Shown here piece after piece: positions 1-7,018 of a DNA stretch of 64,000 nt. The DNA is taken from contig JAZODR010000021.1 in NCBI GenBank assembly GCA_045597125.1, positions 1-64,000 on the forward strand, in the 5' to 3' direction. The stretch's first letter is position 1, and each line of letters begins with the position of its first letter. Under the pieces are notes generated by a model. The model was given only the letters and a program-made list of their open reading frames with translations. It was not told the DNA's origin and did not search any database. The DNA comes from RGIG5579 sp045597125. Lineage in GTDB: Bacteria; Bacillota; Clostridia; Oscillospirales; SIG627. Made by a program: the position numbers and the translations under genes.

Positions 1-58
1 TTTTCATTGAATTGAAGTCCTCAATGACTTCATTTACGAGCTTCATTAAATCTTTCAT
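1..58 (-). CDS. 5' end of an unrecognised gene, cut by the window edge
   Basis: Nineteen codons are visible, starting at an ATG whose first base is 58 and reading off the left edge. An AAGGAT-type Shine-Dalgarno lies about 8 bases upstream, and a good promoter lies further up (78-106). The visible residues begin MKDLMKLVNEVIEDF, a short amphipathic helical stretch. No family can be assigned. It lies outside the repeat-bounded island and may belong to another accessory element. Confidence 0.55.
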   Translation of the reverse strand, partial: MKDLMKLVNEVIEDFNSMK

Positions 59-77
59 AGTCACCATCCTTGACACC

Positions 78-106
78 ATTATACCACGGGAGTATAATAA
101 ATTAAA
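78..106 (-). promoter_or_regulatory. Sigma-A-type promoter for the left-edge gene
   Basis: On the minus strand TTTAAT (101-106) and TATAAT (78-83) are separated by exactly 17 bp and point at the ATG at 58. The -10 is perfect and the -35 is weak. Confidence 0.5.
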
Positions 107-123
107 GTAGAAGCTTGAAATTC

Positions 124-170
124 AAGTTCGAGTGGTGCGAATAAAACACCCGATAGGTCAACTCGAACTT
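124..170. repeat. Perfect 10-bp inverted repeat
   Basis: AAGTTCGAGT (124-133) and ACTCGAACTT (161-170) are exact reverse complements around a 27-base loop that itself contains GGTG and CACC. There is no T-run on either side, so it looks more like an operator or recombinase-binding arm than a terminator. It lies about 180 bp outside the tRNA-Ser half. Confidence 0.45.
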
Positions 171-352
171 TCTAACAATTCTAACAGTTGTTTCTAACAA
201 CGATGCAAAAAAGGAACTCTTAACACGATTTTTCAAAAGTTCCCGTTTTATCAGACAAACTTGAAAAATGCCGCATAAATACTGAAAATTAGAGTTCCCA
301 TTTTGCAGTTAAATAAGTTTCATTGCGGACAATTAAGGTTCAGTGGGTCGCA

Positions 353-408
353 CTCGAAATCAGTTAGGGAGCAATCCCCCGCGAGTTCGAATCTCGCCGT
401 CTCCGCCA
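353..408 (+). other. 3' half of tRNA-Ser(CGA); candidate attachment site
   Basis: The sequence reads as the anticodon loop CTCGAAA (anticodon CGA), 3' anticodon strand, a long variable arm with GGG/CCC pairing, a T arm with GCGAG/CTCGC around TTCGAAT, an acceptor strand CGTCTCC, then G and CCA. The upstream sequence does not supply the pairing 5' half: no GGAGACG acceptor and no matching anticodon strand. It is therefore a tRNA fragment and not a working gene. Its first 16 bases recur at 20498-20513. Such 3' halves are typical of tyrosine-recombinase attachment sites, and the recombinase gene ends 0.6 kb away. Confidence 0.75.
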
Positions 409-411
409 AGG

Positions 412-447
412 ACAACCGTAATCTTAGGATTGCGGTTGTTTTCTTTA
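412..447 (+). terminator. Intrinsic terminator after the tRNA-Ser half
   Basis: ACAACCGTAATC and GATTGCGGTTGT form a 12-bp stem with one wobble and a TTAG loop, followed by TTTCTTTAT. This is the position expected for the terminator of an original tRNA-Ser gene. Confidence 0.7.
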
Positions 448-458
448 TGTGATATAAT
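430..458 (+). promoter_or_regulatory. Sigma-A-type promoter for the gene at 489
   Basis: TTGCGG (430-435), 17 bp, TATAAT (453-458). It overlaps the descending arm of the preceding terminator and lies about 30 bp before the ATG at 489. Confidence 0.5.
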
Positions 459-488
459 GGTTTTAACAACTATGAAAGGTGTCGCAAT

Positions 489-926
489 ATGGATAATAAT
501 TTGATAGAAAATTTTTCGCCAATAGATGCCATCTATCTTTCAAAAAGTTTTTGTGAAATGATGAATTCTCAAAGTTGCGACTGTGACAGCATCGTTATTA
601 AAAGTAGTGACAAGTTCATTCTTTTAAATTATTTTAGTCGTGATGACGATGGTTATATTGAGTGGGAAAATATATTTTCTTTTGACACGGATGCCTACCC
701 TTATGAGGTTAATCTTTCAAACAATGTTTTTAAATTTGATAGGGTTAGTTATTCCGAAGAAGGATTTGTTGAAGGTGTTAGATTTACAGCCAACGATGTT
801 TTCCTATTTATATTTGGGTCTGAACATAACTTGATATTAACAATGAGCAAGTATGATCTGTTTGAAGATATTAAAATGGACTTTCCTGAAACAGAAGCAA
901 TTCTTAAAATCACATCACAGAAATAG
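489..926 (+). CDS. Small acidic protein of unknown function (145 aa)
   Basis: I do not recognise this protein. It starts at ATG 489 with an AAAGGTG Shine-Dalgarno 8 bases before, has its own promoter (430-458), and ends just before a perfect intrinsic terminator (935-976). It is acidic, soluble and rich in Phe, Asp and Asn, with no signal peptide or membrane span. It is a monocistronic gene placed between the attachment site and the convergent recombinase gene. That is a usual place for cargo or for a small regulator of an integrative element, but no function can be read from the sequence. Confidence 0.7.
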   Translation: MDNNLIENFSPIDAIYLSKSFCEMMNSQSCDCDSIVIKSSDKFILLNYFSRDDDGYIEWENIFSFDTDAYPYEVNLSNNVFKFDRVSYSEEGFVEGVRFTANDVFLFIFGSEHNLILTMSKYDLFEDIKMDFPETEAILKITSQK

Positions 927-934
927 TCTGAATC

Positions 935-976
935 AACTCCTTGAAGGTTTTATCCTTCAAGGAGTTTTCTCTTTTA
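935..976 (+). terminator. Perfect 13-bp intrinsic terminator
   Basis: AACTCCTTGAAGG (935-947) pairs exactly with CCTTCAAGGAGTT (954-966) around TTTTAT, followed by a T-rich run. It ends the gene at 489-926 and runs into the stop of the convergent recombinase gene. Confidence 0.9.
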
Positions 977-2161
977 TCCCAAGGCTGAACCTATTGCCAT
1001 CGCACTTGCTTTCTTGCTTTCACTATCAATGTGACTGTAAATGTTGGCGGTAGTTCCCATATCAGAGTGACCGAGCCAGTCCTGAATCATTTTCATCGGT
1101 ACACCGTTTGCCAGAAGTAGCGATGCGCAACTGTGTCGTAGGTCGTGAAAGCGAACGGGTTTTAATCCCTTTTCTTTCAATACGACTTTGAAATGGTCGG
1201 TCACGTAATTTGGTTTTATCAGTTCACCGATTGCATCTACACAGATGTAGTCGGTGTATTTTTTGCAGTAGCCTCGGCGCATCACACGTTTCATTTCCTC
1301 TTGCTTTTCTTTTTCAGCAAGGAGAACTTCTTCCACCTGCGGTATGAGAGGTAGAGTGCGGTATGAAGATTTTGTTTTCATAACGTCCATACCGACCACG
1401 CCTTTATCGTTCTGTACCACTTTGTGATTAACACTGACCGTCTTATTTTCAAAATCCACCGCCGACCATTTGAGTCCAAGCACTTCGCTTCGGCGCAGCC
1501 CATAGTAAGCGGCAAGGAAGATTACAATGTGTATCGGGTCGTTCGCCGTTTTGTCGAGCAACTCTTTCAGTTCACCAGCGTTATAATATTTGCCGATGTA
1601 CTGTTGTGCCTTGGGTCGGTCGGCTTGCTCAACAGGATTGCTCGGTATGATTCTCCGCTTGACCGCCGACTTGAAAGCAAGATGCAACAGCGCGTGATGG
1701 CGTTGTGCAGTCGTGCCTTTGAGTCCGTCGTTGCGGATGCGGATATAGTAATCATTGATTTCATCACCCGTAATATCTTTAACCTTGAGGTCACCGCACT
1801 CACGGAAGAACGGAACCATACGCGATTGTATCATCAGCTTGTAGCCTTCGTATGTGGTTTCCGATACGTTCACCTTGTGCGACTCCAACCACTCGGGAAG
1901 GTAATCCGCCACCTGCATGTGCGCCACTCGACTGCGCTCTTTGTCAGCGTGGGACATATTCTCACGCTTGTATAAGTCATCGGTGTTATAGTGATCAAGG
2001 AGTTGGCGGAGGCGGTGTTCCGCCTCGCGCTTGTTTCCTCTTGTCGTTTCAAGGTTCAGACCCATCCACTTTTCTTTGCGCTTGCCTTCGGTGTCATATA
2101 GATTGATGACCGCATACCACTTTTTGTTTTTCTCGGTCAGTCGTCCTGTGATTCGTTTCAT
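974..2161 (-). CDS. int: Tyrosine recombinase (integrase) of the island
   Basis: Site-specific recombinase of the phage-integrase family that would integrate and excise the island. The 395 residues show an N-terminal arm-binding segment (about 1-65), a SAM-like core-binding domain (about 80-175) and a C-terminal catalytic domain. Visible catalytic residues are R223 (GLRRSE), a lysine in MKTKSS (about 262-264), the H339-x-x-R342 box (HDLRHS), H365 (GHSD) and the nucleophile Y375 (NIYSHI), so the enzyme looks complete. ATG 2161 follows an AAAGGAG. Its stop lies 566 bp from the tRNA-Ser half, the classical integrase-next-to-att layout, and the excisionase-like gene sits immediately upstream, 4 bp away. 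Confidence 0.95.
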   Translation of the reverse strand: MKRITGRLTEKNKKWYAVINLYDTEGKRKEKWMGLNLETTRGNKREAEHRLRQLLDHYNTDDLYKRENMSHADKERSRVAHMQVADYLPEWLESHKVNVSETTYEGYKLMIQSRMVPFFRECGDLKVKDITGDEINDYYIRIRNDGLKGTTAQRHHALLHLAFKSAVKRRIIPSNPVEQADRPKAQQYIGKYYNAGELKELLDKTANDPIHIVIFLAAYYGLRRSEVLGLKWSAVDFENKTVSVNHKVVQNDKGVVGMDVMKTKSSYRTLPLIPQVEEVLLAEKEKQEEMKRVMRRGYCKKYTDYICVDAIGELIKPNYVTDHFKVVLKEKGLKPVRFHDLRHSCASLLLANGVPMKMIQDWLGHSDMGTTANIYSHIDSESKKASAMAIGSALG

Positions 2162-2165
2162 TTAC

Positions 2166-2480
2166 TCACGCTCCTTTCTTTTGAAGTTGTCCTTTGTCTT
2201 CTCGGGCAACACCAACACTATCACAACCATCTTCATAAGTCCAGAGATTATTCGGGACTGTCGGGGACGGTGTCTGATAGTTTCCAGAGTTGGTTAGAAA
2301 CTCAACCAAACAAACCTTCGGCACGATGATTTTCTTGCCCTGCTTGATGCTACTGATCCTACCTTCTTTGATAAGAGCGTAGACAGTATTCTTGCCGAAT
2401 TGCAATAGCCTTACCACATCCGGCACGGTCAGCACATCGGGTTCGTTCTTAAACATTTTGAAATAATATCTGTAACTCAT
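2166..2480 (-). CDS. Excisionase-like helix-turn-helix protein
   Basis: A 104-residue protein whose central part (about 17-63) has the winged-helix pattern of the MerR-like excisionase family: a LTVPDVVRLL first helix, a GKNTVYALIKEG recognition region and a basic K-Q-G-K-K wing. Such proteins bend attachment-site DNA and set the direction of recombination. The start at ATG 2480 is supported by AAAGGAG 8 bases upstream. It ends 4 bp before the recombinase start, so the two are surely cotranscribed. A purely regulatory role cannot be excluded. Confidence 0.85.
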   Translation of the reverse strand: MSYRYYFKMFKNEPDVLTVPDVVRLLQFGKNTVYALIKEGRISSIKQGKKIIVPKVCLVEFLTNSGNYQTPSPTVPNNLWTYEDGCDSVGVAREDKGQLQKKGA

Positions 2481-2556
2481 GAAGATTCTCCTTTCGTTTT
2501 TTCGATATTTTGAGTATTAAATGGGTGGTGGAATAATTCCCAAAGGTAACACACCA

Positions 2557-2714
2557 GGTAGCACATTTGGCAAACAGGGGTGCTACCAGTTTTTTGACCA
2601 TCGAAAAGCCCGCAAAGCCCCTAACGGTCGGCGTTGCCGTCCGATGTAAATCGGAAAGGTGGCCAAAAGGGTCACCTTTCCTTTCTCCTGCTTTTTTTCA
2701 TCCAATGTGCTACC
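2557..2714. repeat. Three copies of the octamer GGTAGCAC in a 399-bp gene-free stretch
   Basis: The interval 2481-2879 shows no convincing gene. It holds GGTAGCAC at 2557-2564 and its exact reverse complement at 2580-2587 and 2707-2714. The first two can pair into a hairpin followed by a short T-run. Placed upstream of the excisionase/recombinase operon, these could be operator or accessory sites for recombination or, less likely, replication iterons. Confidence 0.45.
2653..2681 (+). terminator. Hairpin with T-rich tail
   Basis: GGAAAGGTGGCC (2653-2664) pairs with GGTCACCTTTCC around AAAA with one wobble pair, followed by TTTCTCCTGCTTTTTTT. It resembles an intrinsic terminator for plus-strand transcription although no plus-strand gene precedes it. 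Confidence 0.4.
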
Positions 2715-2879
2715 ACTACGGCAGAAAAAAGAAAGAAGTGGGACAAAGATTGCATTTCCACCATTTTATTGCGTTCTATATTAGCTGCTTATATATTTTT
2801 TATTCTGTTGTAAAATTACTGGGTTTTATTCTATGGGTTTTGTTATCGATAAGAAGTTTCGAACCTACCCAACTGAGAT

Positions 2880-3194
2880 TCATTCACTATTGGTTTTCGT
2901 TAGATCAACCACATGATAGAGGTTCGAAGTTTTACTTCCATCAAAACGAGTTCTCGTAATCTTTTTAATCAACCCGATATCAATTAAATTGTTGAGAGCT
3001 ACGTCTACCGTCTTTTTGTCAATCTGACACTCTTTCGAAATGGTTCGCCTTGACGGGAAGCAAGTATGGTTTGCAATATCGGCGTGTCGTAGTAGGCAAC
3101 AGTACACTGTGAAATCTCTCGGCTTGAGTTTTAATTCAAATATCCTGTTTGCCACTATAAAGAAATCTCTTCTTGACGGTTGTGTTTTGATCAT
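2880..3194 (-). CDS. Winged-helix/HTH DNA-binding protein
   Basis: A 104-residue DNA-binding protein typical of the control or replication modules of Clostridia integrative elements. The central region reads like a replication-initiator/DnaD-type winged helix: helix (PRDFTVYCCLLRH), turn, CFPSRRTISKEC, then a recognition helix (DKKTVDVALNNLIDIGLI) and a basic wing. ATG 3194 is chosen because AAAGGAG precedes it at 8 bases, whereas the in-frame start 30 bases further up has none. A large inverted repeat (3218-3259) lies immediately upstream in its leader. Exact role unknown. Confidence 0.7.
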   Translation of the reverse strand: MIKTQPSRRDFFIVANRIFELKLKPRDFTVYCCLLRHADIANHTCFPSRRTISKECQIDKKTVDVALNNLIDIGLIKKITRTRFDGSKTSNLYHVVDLTKTNSE

Positions 3195-3217
3195 ATTAAT
3201 TCTCCTTTCGAAAACAA

Positions 3218-3259
3218 AGACCACTCACAATGAAACGATACGTTCCTTGTAAGTGGTCT
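3218..3259 (-). promoter_or_regulatory. Attenuator-like hairpin upstream of the HTH gene
   Basis: AGACCACTCACAA (3218-3230) and TTGTAAGTGGTCT (3247-3259) pair 12 of 13 around a 16-base loop. Read on the minus strand the stem is followed by TTTGTTTTC and then the Shine-Dalgarno of the gene starting at 3194. It could terminate readthrough from upstream or attenuate the HTH gene. Confidence 0.5.
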
Positions 3260-3943
3260 AATTGTTAGTATTTGATTTTAGATATAGTATCCCCTTGGCT
3301 TTGCATAAAAGTCACATAAAAATTCTTTGTTCTTTTTCGTTGCGCATAAGGGAAATAAGGAGGGTGCTGTTAATAAGGTCTGTACTGATTTTAAACGAAG
3401 GATGCAGAGCTTCTCGTAACATCTATCTCTCGGAATAAGTTGATTCCTTGAGAACGAGAATCATATGTAACAAACAGTATCCTTTCCAACTGGCCGTTAA
3501 CATCTCATATGCCTATGAGCTGCAGTGCAGAAGTATCATCATACCAATCGTGAGTCATCGCAAACCGAAAGACGTTGTTATTTCGGTCCGGCACATACGC
3601 TTTATCGCTCGCTCACAAATGTGAGGTCTTGGCGGCATTGTCCATTTTAGCTTTCCTGTTAAGGTCACGACGGTTTTGTACTCAGCATCCTTTTTTATTC
3701 AATTGTAAGCACTAATTTCTCTTGGTGCAGCTTCATTATAACAACCAAAAATCACCTTGTCAACACCCCGAGAACGCCTAAAAATCAAGGCTTTTGCAAT
3801 CTTTTCGTCCATTGTTTCCATACAGTATTTTCTATTCTTTTTAGTGTTTTTAATGTCATATATTCTACGAAAAAATTTTTCAAAAAATTTTTTAATTACT
3901 ATAAATCTGGCGTTTTCAGGCGTTATTTCGCCCCACGTTGCGA
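3260..3943. other. Hairpin-rich stretch without a convincing gene
   Basis: I find no gene with a plausible start here. Several short stems stand out: TTCTCGT/ACGAGAA (3411-3417/3454-3460) enclosing GGAAT/ATTCC (3432-3436/3443-3447), CTCATA/TATGAG (3504-3509/3514-3519), ACCGAAA/TTTCGGT (3564-3570/3581-3587) and CTCAC/GTGAG (3612-3616/3621-3625). This may be a structured non-coding RNA or a remnant of a mobile element. On the minus strand a 43-codon open stretch without a start codon runs to a stop near 3560, which fits a decayed gene end. Confidence 0.35.
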
Positions 3944-3974
3944 TTGAAAATAAAAGGCGAGTGTTTACTCGCCT
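3944..3974 (-). terminator. Intrinsic terminator of the 5112-4077 operon
   Basis: AGGCGAGT (3955-3962) and ACTCGCCT (3967-3974) pair around GTTT. On the minus strand the stem is followed by TTTTATTTTC. It lies about 100 bp past the stop of the lipoprotein gene at 4077. Confidence 0.7.
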
Positions 3975-4076
3975 AAGCAAACACCCGCCTTAAATCGCCT
4001 TGATTTTCGCATTACATTGAAAATCATTTTTCTTTTATACTTGTATCGATCTTTTTATAAGGGCCAATATCAATCG

Positions 4077-4742
4077 TTAGGCGTAGCCGATATAAATGTG
4101 GTAGCAACTGTTACCTGTAGTTTCTGTCCAGATCCACACGTCAGTGATGTCCTTGTCCTTTGCATAACGGTTCAGTCGGCTTTTGATATCACGTTCAAGA
4201 TATATACATTGACTATTTGCACCAATCGGGTTATCCCAACAACTCACCGCCTCAATCTCCAGTGTCAAGCCAACGCTTACAGCATACTCTTTGGCAAACG
4301 TTATCCAATATTGGATATCAAACTCGGGTTGTGGAGTTTCGGGTTCCGGTGCAGTTTCTTGTATTGATTCAATTTTTGGTTCTTCCTTTGGAGATGTTGC
4401 ACTTGTCACTTTTTCCTCAACCTGAGAAGCACCCTTTTCTTCTGCCTTATTTGTAACAGTCGTCTTTGTTGTTTCTGTGGGTTTTGTTTCTTCTGTTGGC
4501 TCCACAGTTGCCGTAGGCGAGGTCGTGGTTGGATCGATTGCCTGAGCATTGCTCTCGGTCGAGACAGGCTCTTTTTCTTTCTCTGTTGGCTCTACCACTG
4601 TCACGGGCGGTGTTTCCGTTATTGCCTTTTTCGATACCGTTGTCAGCGAACTCTCGGTAGACGTCGGTGCGGTGTTGCCACCGCATCCCACCATACTTAC
4701 GAGCAGCCCACAGCAGAGAAGAAGGATTATGATTTTCTTCAT
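4077..4742 (-). CDS. Surface lipoprotein with a long Thr/Glu/Pro stalk
   Basis: A 221-residue predicted lipoprotein. Residues 1-20 form a signal peptide ending in a lipobox (SMVGC, Cys20). Residues about 25-140 are a low-complexity stalk of Thr, Glu, Pro, Ser and Lys, and the last 80 residues are a small folded domain with two cysteines. The stalk would hold the domain clear of the peptidoglycan. It overlaps the DUF6809-like gene by 4 bases, so the two are translationally coupled. I do not recognise the C-terminal domain. Surface-exclusion or adhesion roles are common for such cargo but are inference only. Confidence 0.75.
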   Translation of the reverse strand: MKKIIILLLCCGLLVSMVGCGGNTAPTSTESSLTTVSKKAITETPPVTVVEPTEKEKEPVSTESNAQAIDPTTTSPTATVEPTEETKPTETTKTTVTNKAEEKGASQVEEKVTSATSPKEEPKIESIQETAPEPETPQPEFDIQYWITFAKEYAVSVGLTLEIEAVSCWDNPIGANSQCIYLERDIKSRLNRYAKDKDITDVWIWTETTGNSCYHIYIGYA

Positions 4743-5023
4743 ATATCCTCGACTTCCTCCAACCCTTGCATCACCTCCACCATTATGCGAGTGGCAAGGA
4801 TAAATCCCGAACTAAACGCTTCACGCTCAGTAATGCAGGAGAGTTCGCTTGTGCAGTCCTTGAACTTTTCGAAGGTTTCTTTTTGTTTTTCTGTAAGTCC
4901 TGCGTTGAGTTCTTCCTCGTTTTTACATATCAGCTTGACGAGCTTATCTACTCTCGTTCCACGTTTGATGTACCTTTCGTGCGGACTGATGTTTCCGTAG
5001 TATAAATCTTCAAGCGTTGTCAT
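4739..5023 (-). CDS. DUF6809-like helical protein
   Basis: A 94-residue, soluble, helical protein that starts LEDLYYGNISPHER and ends in an acidic helix. This matches my recollection of the DUF6809 family that is frequent on Clostridia conjugative and integrative elements and has no known function. Its ATG at 5023 overlaps the stop of the 30-codon gene upstream (ATGA), and its own stop region overlaps the lipoprotein start. The three genes thus form one compact operon. Confidence 0.7.
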   Translation of the reverse strand: MTTLEDLYYGNISPHERYIKRGTRVDKLVKLICKNEEELNAGLTEKQKETFEKFKDCTSELSCITEREAFSSGFILATRIMVEVMQGLEEVEDI

Positions 5024-5112
5024 ATTAACCTCACCTCCGCATAAGAGAAGAGCGACTCTACACCAATCGGTGCAAAGCCGCTCTTTTTGATTGTATTTAC
5101 TTTTCGTGCCAT
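5020..5112 (-). CDS. 30-residue leader-like small protein
   Basis: A very short gene with a strong AAGGAGGTG Shine-Dalgarno before ATG 5112. The product is MARKVNTIKKSGFAPIGVES followed by LFSYAEVRLI. Its TGA overlaps the ATG of the DUF6809-like gene, so ribosomes leaving it would restart on that gene. Most of its coding sequence also folds: AAGAGCG pairs with CGCTCTT and CACCGATTGGTG forms an inner stem. It may be a real micro-protein, or a leader that controls the two genes behind it. Confidence 0.6.
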   Translation of the reverse strand: MARKVNTIKKSGFAPIGVESLFSYAEVRLI

Positions 5113-5221
5113 ATCAGCACCTCCTTTGCAGTACAAACATATACCACAAAGATTTCGTGAAGTCCAGATAATTACCAATTTTAGATAAAACGGAATGAAA
5201 ACATTTTTTGATTGTAGTTTT

Positions 5222-6049
5222 TTATAGCCAAGGCAAATAAGAACGTATAAAATCAACCAACGAATGAAAATCTATCATCCATGCAATAACAACTAACACC
5301 CCAATTATTCCAAATATAATATTAAACCATAAGACACTAATCATTCTTAACTTCTTATTATTGATATGACAAATAAATTTTATTAAAACGAATACTACGT
5401 TCAGTAAAACAACAGCAATTAAATCAACAATAAGCAATAATCTATATATACTTATTGCATTAATATGTTGTAATACTGATGTAGAAAAAGTTAAACCTCC
5501 AACAAAAGCCAGAACAATCGATGCAAATATTCCTAATATAGTTATATATTCTTTTTCTAAATTCTTCACATTTTGAGAAGTTTCTTCAATCAAAGTATTT
5601 GCTTTCTCGACCTTATCCACAAGTGATGCGGAAGCAATTTCATTTTTTTCTGTACTTAAGTTCTTTTGGCTGATAGAAAGTTGAAAATGATCATATATTT
5701 TTATAACAATTTTACTTGGGTCTTCAGCTACATTATTTGAATTATCCAAAACATATGTTAGCAAACTTTCTATATTGGTTCCAAAATTACCTTGCTGATC
5801 TTCTGATAATCCATAAACAAAACTACTAATTTCTGAATATAAGATTCTTTCTCTGGTTGCTTTTTCGTGCAAATAATTATTAATTGCAAAGACGGTTTTT
5901 GATGGATCGTAATTGTTAGAGGGTAAACAAAGGTTTTTACAAATTCTTCGTATTTTTTGCTTTGAATATTTAAGCGCATCATCACTTTGTTGAGCAACAA
6001 CTTTTGTTTCTGTATTGGTTTTTAATAGCGATTCGAAATTATTGTCCAT
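5222..6049 (-). CDS. Membrane-anchored partner of the Panacea antitoxin (candidate toxin)
   Basis: A 275-residue protein: a soluble, helical N-terminal part (about 1-160), then three predicted membrane spans at about 166-190, 203-228 and 238-262. Its ATG at 6049 lies inside the end of the Panacea-domain gene (11-base overlap). In panacea-containing toxin-antitoxin operons the partner gene is the toxin, and membrane-acting toxins are one known class. I recognise no toxin family here, so the toxin call rests on position and architecture. An abortive-infection effector with a sensor N-terminus is an equally fair reading. Confidence 0.65.
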   Translation of the reverse strand: MDNNFESLLKTNTETKVVAQQSDDALKYSKQKIRRICKNLCLPSNNYDPSKTVFAINNYLHEKATRERILYSEISSFVYGLSEDQQGNFGTNIESLLTYVLDNSNNVAEDPSKIVIKIYDHFQLSISQKNLSTEKNEIASASLVDKVEKANTLIEETSQNVKNLEKEYITILGIFASIVLAFVGGLTFSTSVLQHINAISIYRLLLIVDLIAVVLLNVVFVLIKFICHINNKKLRMISVLWFNIIFGIIGVLVVIAWMIDFHSLVDFIRSYLPWL

Positions 6050-6524
6050 TAAAATAACTCCTTATCGCATCAATAGAAATAACATTGTTTTGACCCTGCT
6101 CGTATGCCTGAATCCATGGCAATTGATTATGTGTAATTTGAACCAAGCGAGTAGTACTGAATTTCGAAAAATTATCCACTAATTTGCGAATAATCTCTTT
6201 ATCGGTATCGTTTAAAATATTATCGGCATATGTTACAACCTTTGATTCCCAGAAATCGTCTTCGTCTATTTCGATATATGTAGTGATTTTTGGAATATTT
6301 GTGCTACCAAATCGCTTATATTCATGATATGCCACTGGAATAACCGGTCCAAAACTCCATGCTTCAATTCTTTCTTTAAAACAAGGTTCTTTTTTCTCGG
6401 TTTTGCTTAAATAATATGCCTGAATAAAATAAAGCATTTTTTGCAACTTCAGGTTAGATAAAATATAATCTTTTTCGTTACAGTAATTTATTATAAATCT
6501 CGAAACATCTAAAACATTATACAA
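6039..6524 (-). CDS. Panacea (DUF4065/SocA-like) antitoxin
   Basis: A roughly 161-residue protein with the Panacea domain signature: VSRFIINYC, NLKLQKMLYFIQAYYL and a W-S-F-G-P-V-I-P-V-A-Y-H motif, the segments that define the SocA/Panacea fold. Panacea proteins neutralise varied toxins and act as the antitoxin half of operons. I place the start at TTG 6524 because AGAGGTG sits 6 bases before it. An in-frame GTG at 6533 lies inside that Shine-Dalgarno. A sigma-A-type promoter is just upstream (6543-6571). The downstream overlapping gene is the likely toxin. Confidence 0.85.
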   Translation of the reverse strand: MYNVLDVSRFIINYCNEKDYILSNLKLQKMLYFIQAYYLSKTEKKEPCFKERIEAWSFGPVIPVAYHEYKRFGSTNIPKITTYIEIDEDDFWESKVVTYADNILNDTDKEIIRKLVDNFSKFSTTRLVQITHNQLPWIQAYEQGQNNVISIDAIRSYFNGQ

Positions 6525-6542
6525 TGAATTCACCTCTTTATA

Positions 6543-6571
6543 ATTATATCACATTTTATTCTTAAAAGCAA
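6543..6571 (-). promoter_or_regulatory. Sigma-A-type promoter for the Panacea operon
   Basis: On the minus strand TTGCTT (6566-6571), 17 bp, TATAAT (6543-6548). The predicted start point leaves only a very short leader before the Shine-Dalgarno. Confidence 0.6.
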
Positions 6572-6605
6572 TTTTGATATTGTTAATAATGTGATGACCT
6601 AAAAA

Positions 6606-6935
6606 TTAATTTATCCAACTACTGTTTAGGACAATAGCACCGATATGTAACCCTATGTATATAACCACTATAAGTACATTCATCCAAATAATTGGATAAA
6701 CAGATAACATTAAGTACAGCAGCCCTATATGCACGGCATAGAAGAACATATACAAAACGCTGCCAAGTGCGGGTTCAGACCCTTTTATGTAATACAGTCC
6801 TACAACACCAAATGTAATTGCTGCAATAATCGGGTCGGCTATCCAGTTAAGTATTTCTGGGGTCAGAAGCAACGGCGCTTCGTCAATCATAATAGCTATA
6901 CCGTCGTCCAATGCTTCAAAGGGGTTAGGAATCAC
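6606..6935 (-). CDS. Small membrane protein, start uncertain
   Basis: The canonical reading starts at GTG 6935 and gives 109 residues with about two or three membrane spans (around 36-52, 60-80 and 84-103). No Shine-Dalgarno precedes that GTG. The frame stays open upstream through a hydrophobic segment (IYSVLATIFWFVRQF) to an AGGGAGG at about 6997-7003, where only ATT or ATA codons are available. A longer protein with a non-standard start, or one that lost its ATG, is therefore possible. Function not recognised. It closes the operon that runs from TcmP through the deformylase. Confidence 0.55.
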   Translation of the reverse strand: MIPNPFEALDDGIAIMIDEAPLLLTPEILNWIADPIIAAITFGVVGLYYIKGSEPALGSVLYMFFYAVHIGLLYLMLSVYPIIWMNVLIVVIYIGLHIGAIVLNSSWIN

Positions 6936-7018
6936 AAATTGTCTAACGAACCAAAATATTGTTGCTAATACAGAATAGATTTTTATTTTAATTACCCTCC
7001 CTAACTGTTGAAAACATG

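Noticed and set aside
353..408. Functional tRNA-Ser gene
   Set aside because: The 5' half is absent: no acceptor strand pairing with CGTCTCC and no 5' anticodon strand upstream.
2567..2959. A 130-codon plus-strand frame across the non-coding stretch
   Set aside because: It runs through hairpins and repeats, lacks a Shine-Dalgarno and overlaps the supported HTH gene on the other strand.
3699..3980. A 93-codon minus-strand frame in the gene-free stretch
   Set aside because: It includes the terminator of the 5112-4077 operon in its coding part and has no ribosome-binding site.
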